This document shows positions 34,920 through 38,823 of a stretch of 38,823 nucleotides of DNA, one piece after another. Position 1 is the stretch's first letter; each line of letters begins with the position of its first letter. Origin of the DNA: Clostridia bacterium (GTDB lineage Bacteria; Bacillota; Clostridia; Oscillospirales; Acutalibacteraceae); contig JAGAVE010000002.1 of assembly GCA_017942105.1 (NCBI GenBank), forward strand, positions 1 to 38,823, in the 5' to 3' direction. Position numbers and translations under genes: made by a program. The notes below the pieces were generated by a model. It was not told where the DNA came from. It did not search any database and saw only the letters and a list, made by a program, of their open reading frames with translations.

Positions 34920-34948
34920 TTGACTTGGATGTATTGATGATATATACT
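34920..34948 (+). promoter_or_regulatory. Promoter of the C39-like protein gene
   Basis: TTGACT (34920-34925) and TATACT (34943-34948) are 17 bp apart. The gene starts 31 nt downstream. Confidence 0.65.
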
Positions 34949-34979
34949 CTTTTAAGCTTTATACGAGGAGTAAATATAA

Positions 34980-36371
34980 ATGAAAAAATTATTAACCGGT
35001 GCAGTTTCGATTATACTTATTTTGTTAACATTGATTTCTTCTGTTGTTATAACTTCGGCTACTCAGCTTTTCGGAGATGTAGATAACGATGGGAACATTA
35101 ATTCGGCTGATGCGCTTATAATACTTCAAGTGTCGGTAGGAGAAGCAGAAACGACCGATGAAATCAGGGTTTATGGTGATTTAAACGCTGACGGTGTTAT
35201 TAATTCAACGGATGCTCTGTTTGTTTTGCAGAAGTCGGTAGGTACACCGATAAAGGTTGAAGATTTTTCTCTCAATATGACGGAGAAAACCGTAACTGTC
35301 GGAGCAACCGTCCAACTGGAAGCGTTTGATTTTAAGCCTAAGGTTGCGGATAACACTCAGGTTGAATGGCTTTCTTCAGATGATTCTGTTGCAACGGTAG
35401 ACAAAAACGGTTTGGTTAAAACTTTTAAACCGGGTAAAGTTACAGTGACAGCAAGTTCTGCCGATGCTCCTGAAATTCAAAAATCGGTTTTAATCACCGT
35501 TGCGCCTCTTATCAGCTCGGTCAAGGCAGAAAAAACAGCGATTACTCTGGCTCAGGGCTCCCAATATAACCAAAAGCTTACATTCACGCCTGCAGATGTT
35601 GCAAACAAAACGATGAGCTGGACATCTTCGGACAAGTCGATTGCAACCGTTGATGAAAACGGAACTATAAAAGCGCTTAAAATCGGTACAGCTACTATTA
35701 CGGGAACAACAACGGACGGGACTAAAAAGACTGTTTCCTGCAAGGTAACGGTAACGGCTATGAGTATACCCTATGTCAGCCAGATGCCGAAATATCCTAC
35801 GGGTTGTGAAGCGGCATCCTGCTGTATGATTCTTAAATATTACGGATTCTCAATTAATATGGATCAGATGGTCGAAGCAATTCCTCGTAAGAATCTTTAT
35901 AAGAAGAACGGCAAATGGTACGGACCTGATATAAACGAAATGTTTGTCGGAGACCCGAGGGGGTATTATACAAGTGCAAATCCCGGCTACGGAGCTTTTT
36001 CACCTGTAGTTACAAAATCCTTGCAGAATGTGGTTGACGAACGCGGCGGCGGGTACACAGCGGTCAAAATCAGCGGATGCTCATTCAAAGAGCTTCTTGG
36101 GTATGTAAGCGACGGCCATCCTGTAATTGTCTGGGCAACATATAAAATGCAGAATCCGACCAAGGTCAATTCGTGGTATATTGAAAGCACAGGAAAGTAT
36201 TTTGAATATCCGCGCGGAACCCATGTTATGATTCTTTCAGGTTATTCATCAACAACGGTTACAACGGTCGATCCTTACGATAACGGCGTGCTTACTTTTG
36301 ATATCAAAAAGTTTGAAGACCGCTGGAATCTCCTTGGTAAGCAAGGGGTTATACTTGTTAAGAATAAATAG
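34980..36371 (+). CDS. Secreted protein with N-terminal dockerin-like repeats, two Big2 domains and a C39-like peptidase domain
   Basis: The 463-residue protein has an export signal (about 1-28). Two calcium-binding dockerin-like repeats follow (GDVDNDGNINSADAL and GDLNADGVINSTDAL, about 31-88). Two Big2-like Ig domains lie at about 95-178 and 184-263. The C-terminal domain (about 265-463) is Peptidase_C39_2-like, with the catalytic triad visible as Cys276 (YPTGCEAASC), His415 (GTHVMILSGY) and Asp431 (DPYDNG). It probably cleaves peptides outside the cell; its target is unknown. GAGGAG precedes the ATG. Dockerins more often lie at the C-terminus, so the N-terminal placement is unusual. Confidence 0.83.
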   Translation: MKKLLTGAVSIILILLTLISSVVITSATQLFGDVDNDGNINSADALIILQVSVGEAETTDEIRVYGDLNADGVINSTDALFVLQKSVGTPIKVEDFSLNMTEKTVTVGATVQLEAFDFKPKVADNTQVEWLSSDDSVATVDKNGLVKTFKPGKVTVTASSADAPEIQKSVLITVAPLISSVKAEKTAITLAQGSQYNQKLTFTPADVANKTMSWTSSDKSIATVDENGTIKALKIGTATITGTTTDGTKKTVSCKVTVTAMSIPYVSQMPKYPTGCEAASCCMILKYYGFSINMDQMVEAIPRKNLYKKNGKWYGPDINEMFVGDPRGYYTSANPGYGAFSPVVTKSLQNVVDERGGGYTAVKISGCSFKELLGYVSDGHPVIVWATYKMQNPTKVNSWYIESTGKYFEYPRGTHVMILSGYSSTTVTTVDPYDNGVLTFDIKKFEDRWNLLGKQGVILVKNK

Positions 36372-36377
36372 TTTATT

Positions 36378-36406
36378 AAAGGGACAGCTTTTGCTGTTCC
36401 TTTTTT
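36378..36406 (+). terminator. Terminator of the C39-like protein gene
   Basis: AAAGGGACAGC (36378-36388) pairs with GCTGTTCCTTT (36393-36403) with one wobble and loop TTTT; more T residues follow. Confidence 0.9.
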
Positions 36407-36420
36407 ATCGTGTGTTTTCC

Positions 36421-36449
36421 TTGACATTATTTTTTATAAATGGTACTAT
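36421..36449 (+). promoter_or_regulatory. Promoter of leader RNA copy 2
   Basis: TTGACA (36421-36426) and TACTAT (36444-36449) are exactly 17 bp apart. Initiation at about 36455 coincides with the first base of helix P1. Confidence 0.75.
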
Positions 36450-36454
36450 ATGCC

Positions 36455-36601
36455 TGCGACACATCTGAATAGTTTGCCATAATAGGTGCATTTTATATTG
36501 GTAAAAATGCATCCTCTATTTCTGTACCTATATGGCGGAAAGATGTGTCGCAACATTCGGAGCTGTGCATTTTTCGTGCGTGGCTTCGGTCACGCATTTT
36601 T
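36455..36601 (+). ncRNA. Structured leader RNA, copy 2, with switchable terminator
   Basis: P1 pairs 36455-36466 with 36541-36552 (12 bp, perfect). P2 pairs GCCATA and TAGGT (36476-36481 and 36483-36487, one bulged A) with 36526-36536. P3 pairs 36488-36494 with 36504-36510. P2 shares no sequence with copy 1 yet keeps pairing, which is compensatory change. The terminator (36577-36584 with 36589-36596, loop TTCG, five T) has an alternative partner at 36561-36569 that pairs with its 5' arm over nine positions. The core at 36500-36522 is nearly the same as in copy 1. No known riboswitch class was recognised. Confidence 0.75.
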
Positions 36602-36619
36602 ATTTATGGAGGAAGTATT

Positions 36620-37162
36620 ATGGGCATAAGTATTCTTTTAGTTATACCAATTATATTTATTTGCGTTTTTTTAGGAGCATTTTTTATTGCTAGAGCGGTA
36701 GGCAAGAATTCATCTGAAAATAGTTTTAATAGCAGAAGTCAAGCGATAATGAATAACGCTAATCAACAAGCGACAACGAACCAATCAAACTATGGCGCAG
36801 TGGGTTTTAACGGTGACTCCGGTGTGAAAAATCAGATTGCAACGGATGTTAATATGTCGATAAAATATTGCTCAACCTGTGGAAATATGATTCACTTTAA
36901 TGCGGTTGTTTGCCCTAAATGCGGATGTGCGGTTGCACCCTCTCCGTTGCAAGCACAAGCATTTGATACAAGTTCGGTTGGTTTGAATGTTTTGTCATTT
37001 TTCTTTCCGGTAATCGGAATTGTTCTTTATTTTTCTTATAAAGATGAAAAGCCAATTCGAGCAAAGGGATGCAAGGATTGTGCATTGATAAGTATTTCAA
37101 TTTCATTTATTTTCTTTGTTTTAACATTCATTTTAGCAGCTTGTGTTTCTACGCTTGCTTAA
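36620..37162 (+). CDS. Small zinc-ribbon membrane protein of unknown function
   Basis: The 180-residue protein has an N-terminal transmembrane helix (about 3-25), an Asn/Gln/Ser-rich linker, a zinc ribbon with Cys84, Cys87, Cys98 and Cys101 (YCSTCGN and CPKCGC) and two more hydrophobic helices (about 122-140 and 157-175). Zinc-ribbon membrane proteins of this kind are common in Firmicutes; most lack a known function. GGAGG lies before the ATG at 36620. Longer starts from 36545 would run through the leader terminator and are rejected. Control is probably through leader RNA copy 2. A separate promoter and T-box follow, so it looks monocistronic. Confidence 0.83.
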   Translation: MGISILLVIPIIFICVFLGAFFIARAVGKNSSENSFNSRSQAIMNNANQQATTNQSNYGAVGFNGDSGVKNQIATDVNMSIKYCSTCGNMIHFNAVVCPKCGCAVAPSPLQAQAFDTSSVGLNVLSFFFPVIGIVLYFSYKDEKPIRAKGCKDCALISISISFIFFVLTFILAACVSTLA

Positions 37163-37246
37163 TAATTAACAGGTTAATTAAAATGCGAGTTTTGCTACGC
37201 AGAAAAGCAATAATTATAAACAACAGCATACAAAGCAAAATAAATG

Positions 37247-37275
37247 TTGACAACAAATAAATTAAATGTTATCAT
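37247..37275 (+). promoter_or_regulatory. Promoter of the Met T-box/metY transcript
   Basis: TTGACA (37247-37252) and TATCAT (37270-37275) are 17 bp apart. Initiation at about 37282 is just before T-box Stem I. The 84 bp before it, after the zinc-ribbon gene, hold nothing else I can see. Confidence 0.72.
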
Positions 37276-37281
37276 TCATTT

Positions 37282-37528
37282 AATAACTGTGACGAAGAGG
37301 GCAGAGACTGATGCTTTAAGAGAGTCAGCGGACGGTGCGAGCTGATAACGGATTTCTCAGTTGCCTATGGCTTCCGAGTTGAGCATCTGAAAGTAAGTAG
37401 GGTGCTTCGTGCTACCGCGTTAAGGTATAGGACTTGTCAGAGTCTAAAGGTGGCGGCTTCGGTCGCAATTTGAGTGGTACCGCGGGTATTTTTCCCGTCT
37501 CAAAGTTTTTGGCTTTGGGGCGGTTTTT
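37282..37528 (+). ncRNA. T-box riboswitch, predicted tRNA-Met specificity
   Basis: Stem I motifs are seen (GACGAAGAGG, AGAGAGTCAGCGGACGGTGCGAGC, then the distal TTCCGAG of the K-turn). The specifier loop reads CTATGGC with ATG at 37367-37369. The T-box proper, AGTGGTACCGCGG, starts at 37473; its TGGT bulge matches the ACCA end of tRNA-Met. The terminator pairs 37495-37505 with 37513-37523 and ends in five T. Uncharged tRNA-Met should promote read-through into metY. The specifier placement was made by eye from typical leader layout. Confidence 0.9.
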
Positions 37529-37558
37529 GTTTTATAAATCAAGAAATGAGGTAATATT

Positions 37559-38823
37559 ATGAGTGATTTAAGAATTGAAACCAAATGCGTTCAGGGTGGC
37601 TATACTCCGGGTAACGGCGAACCCAGACAGATTCCTATTATTCAGAGCACAACTTTTAAATATGCAACAAGCGAAGATATGGGTAAGCTTTTTGACCTTG
37701 AAGCTTCAGGTTATTTCTATACAAGACTTCAGAATCCGACCAACGATGCTGTTGCAAGAAAGATCTGCGAGCTTGAAGGCGGTACAGCAGCAATGCTTAC
37801 TTCATCAGGTCAGGCAGCTTCATTCTACGCTGTTTTCAATATCGCATCCTGCGGCGATCATGTTGTTTCTTCTTCAACGATTTACGGAGGAACATACAAC
37901 CTCTTCGCTGTAACAATGAAGAGAATGGGTATTGATTTTACATTCGTTGAGCCTGATTGCTCAGACGAAGAGCTCGAAGCAGCATTCAGACCGAATACAA
38001 AAGCTGTTTTCGGTGAGACGATTGCTAACCCTGCTCTCAATGTTTTTGACATCGAAAGATTTGCAAAGGCAGCTCATGCTCACGGTGTGCCTCTTATCGT
38101 TGATAATACATTTGCAACTCCCGTAAACTGCCGTCCGTTCGAATGGGGTGCAGACATCGTAACTCATTCAACAACTAAGTATATGGACGGTCACGGTGCA
38201 GGCGTTGGCGGTTGTATCGTTGATTCAGGTAAGTTTGACTGGACAAAGTATGCAGATAAATTCCCGGGACTCTGCACTCCCGATGACAGTTACCACGGCG
38301 TAACATATACAGAACGCTTCGGCCTTGAAGGCGCATTTATAACTAAGGCAACAGCTCAGCTTATGAGAGACTTCGGCTCAATCCAGTCTCCTCAGAACGC
38401 TTTCCTTCTCAACCTCGGTCTTGAAAGCCTTCATGTAAGAATGGCAAGACACTGCGAAAACGGTCTTGCAGTTGCAAAGTTCCTTCAGTCGAGCGACAAG
38501 GTTGATTGGGTAACATATCCTTCTCTTGAAGGTGATAAGTGCTACGACCTTGCTCAGAAGTATCTTCCGAACGGTTCCTGCGGCGTCGTAAGCTTCGGTC
38601 TTAAGGGTGGCAGAGCTGCTGCAGAAGTGTTTATGAAGAATCTCAAAATTGCTGCAATTGAAACTCATGTTGCAGATGCAAGAACCTGCTGTCTCCATCC
38701 CGCAAGTGCAACTCATCGCCAGATGAACGATGAAGAGCTTGCTGCTGCAGGCGTTCCTGCAAACCTTGTCCGCTTCTCCTGCGGACTTGAAAGTGCCGAT
38801 GATCTTATCGAAGATATTGCTCA
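37559..38823 (+). CDS. metY: O-acetylhomoserine sulfhydrylase, partial at window end
   Basis: This PLP-dependent Cys/Met-metabolism enzyme uses sulfide and O-acetylhomoserine to form homocysteine. The visible 421 residues include TRLQNPTND, the glycine-rich PLP phosphate loop TSSGQAA, a substrate-binding DNTFATP motif and the lysine motif THSTTKYMDGHG. The C-terminal lobe has ESLHVRM, ETHVADARTCCLHPA and VRFSCGLES. The open reading frame runs off the window; only a few residues should be missing. GAGG lies before the ATG at 37559. The Met-type T-box upstream supports the pathway assignment. A related gamma-synthase or lyase is the alternative. Confidence 0.93.
   Translation, partial: MSDLRIETKCVQGGYTPGNGEPRQIPIIQSTTFKYATSEDMGKLFDLEASGYFYTRLQNPTNDAVARKICELEGGTAAMLTSSGQAASFYAVFNIASCGDHVVSSSTIYGGTYNLFAVTMKRMGIDFTFVEPDCSDEELEAAFRPNTKAVFGETIANPALNVFDIERFAKAAHAHGVPLIVDNTFATPVNCRPFEWGADIVTHSTTKYMDGHGAGVGGCIVDSGKFDWTKYADKFPGLCTPDDSYHGVTYTERFGLEGAFITKATAQLMRDFGSIQSPQNAFLLNLGLESLHVRMARHCENGLAVAKFLQSSDKVDWVTYPSLEGDKCYDLAQKYLPNGSCGVVSFGLKGGRAAAEVFMKNLKIAAIETHVADARTCCLHPASATHRQMNDEELAAAGVPANLVRFSCGLESADDLIEDIA

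Noticed and set aside
1..38823. CRISPR arrays, tRNA or rRNA genes, insertion sequences or prophage genes
   Set aside because: No spaced repeat array, cloverleaf, transposase, integrase or phage structural motif was seen on either strand.

Overview
The window looks like chromosome from a spore-forming, low-to-moderate-GC Firmicute of the class Clostridia, probably a gut or rumen Ruminococcaceae/Oscillospiraceae-type lineage. Supporting signs are strong GGAGG ribosome sites, TTGACA-17-TATAAT promoters, a T-box leader, an archaeal-type ProS, a SpoIVFA/SpoIVFB-like pair, dockerin-like repeats and carbohydrate-active surface proteins. No phage, insertion sequence, tRNA, rRNA or CRISPR array was seen. 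The genus is an inference.

Layout. 1-4.6 kb: on the minus strand, acpP-proS share one promoter and end at a terminator, followed by a GH78 rhamnosidase-like gene. 4.6-10.5 kb: dus diverges from polA; polA overlaps a DUF1624 membrane acyltransferase-like gene, then comes a cobalamin-domain radical SAM gene. 10.5-11.8 kb: an M50/M23 pair resembling spoIVFB/spoIVFA. 11.9-13.0 kb: a lipoprotein and an XRE regulator diverge from a 50-bp palindrome. 13.0-14.9 kb: tsaD and an arginine-phosphatase/RimI fusion. 15.0-19.9 kb: a structured leader RNA with a lipoprotein, then a beta-helix protein and a DUF4434 protein. 20.3-29.1 kb: argG-argH-argF-carA-carB, in which CarA lacks its glutaminase cysteine and CarB is fused to a DapF-like domain. 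29.2-36.4 kb: a DUF11 protein without a signal peptide, a 1547-residue multidomain surface protein, and a dockerin/Ig/C39-like secreted protein. 36.4-38.8 kb: a second copy of the leader RNA before a zinc-ribbon membrane protein, then a Met T-box and the start of metY.

How the genes work together. The arg-car cluster converts ornithine and carbamoyl phosphate through citrulline to arginine. The CarA lesion suggests its carbamoyl-phosphate synthase may use free ammonia. The T-box couples homocysteine/methionine synthesis to tRNA-Met charging. TsaD and RimI are translation-modification enzymes, here joined to an arginine phosphatase.

The best candidates for something undescribed are: (1) a duplicated leader RNA of about 170 nt (15002-15170 and 36455-36601) with a nearly identical core, covarying nested helices and a terminator/antiterminator switch; (2) the glutaminase-dead CarA together with the CarB-DapF-like fusion, whose DapF part has lost one catalytic cysteine; (3) the YwlE-RimI fusion next to tsaD.
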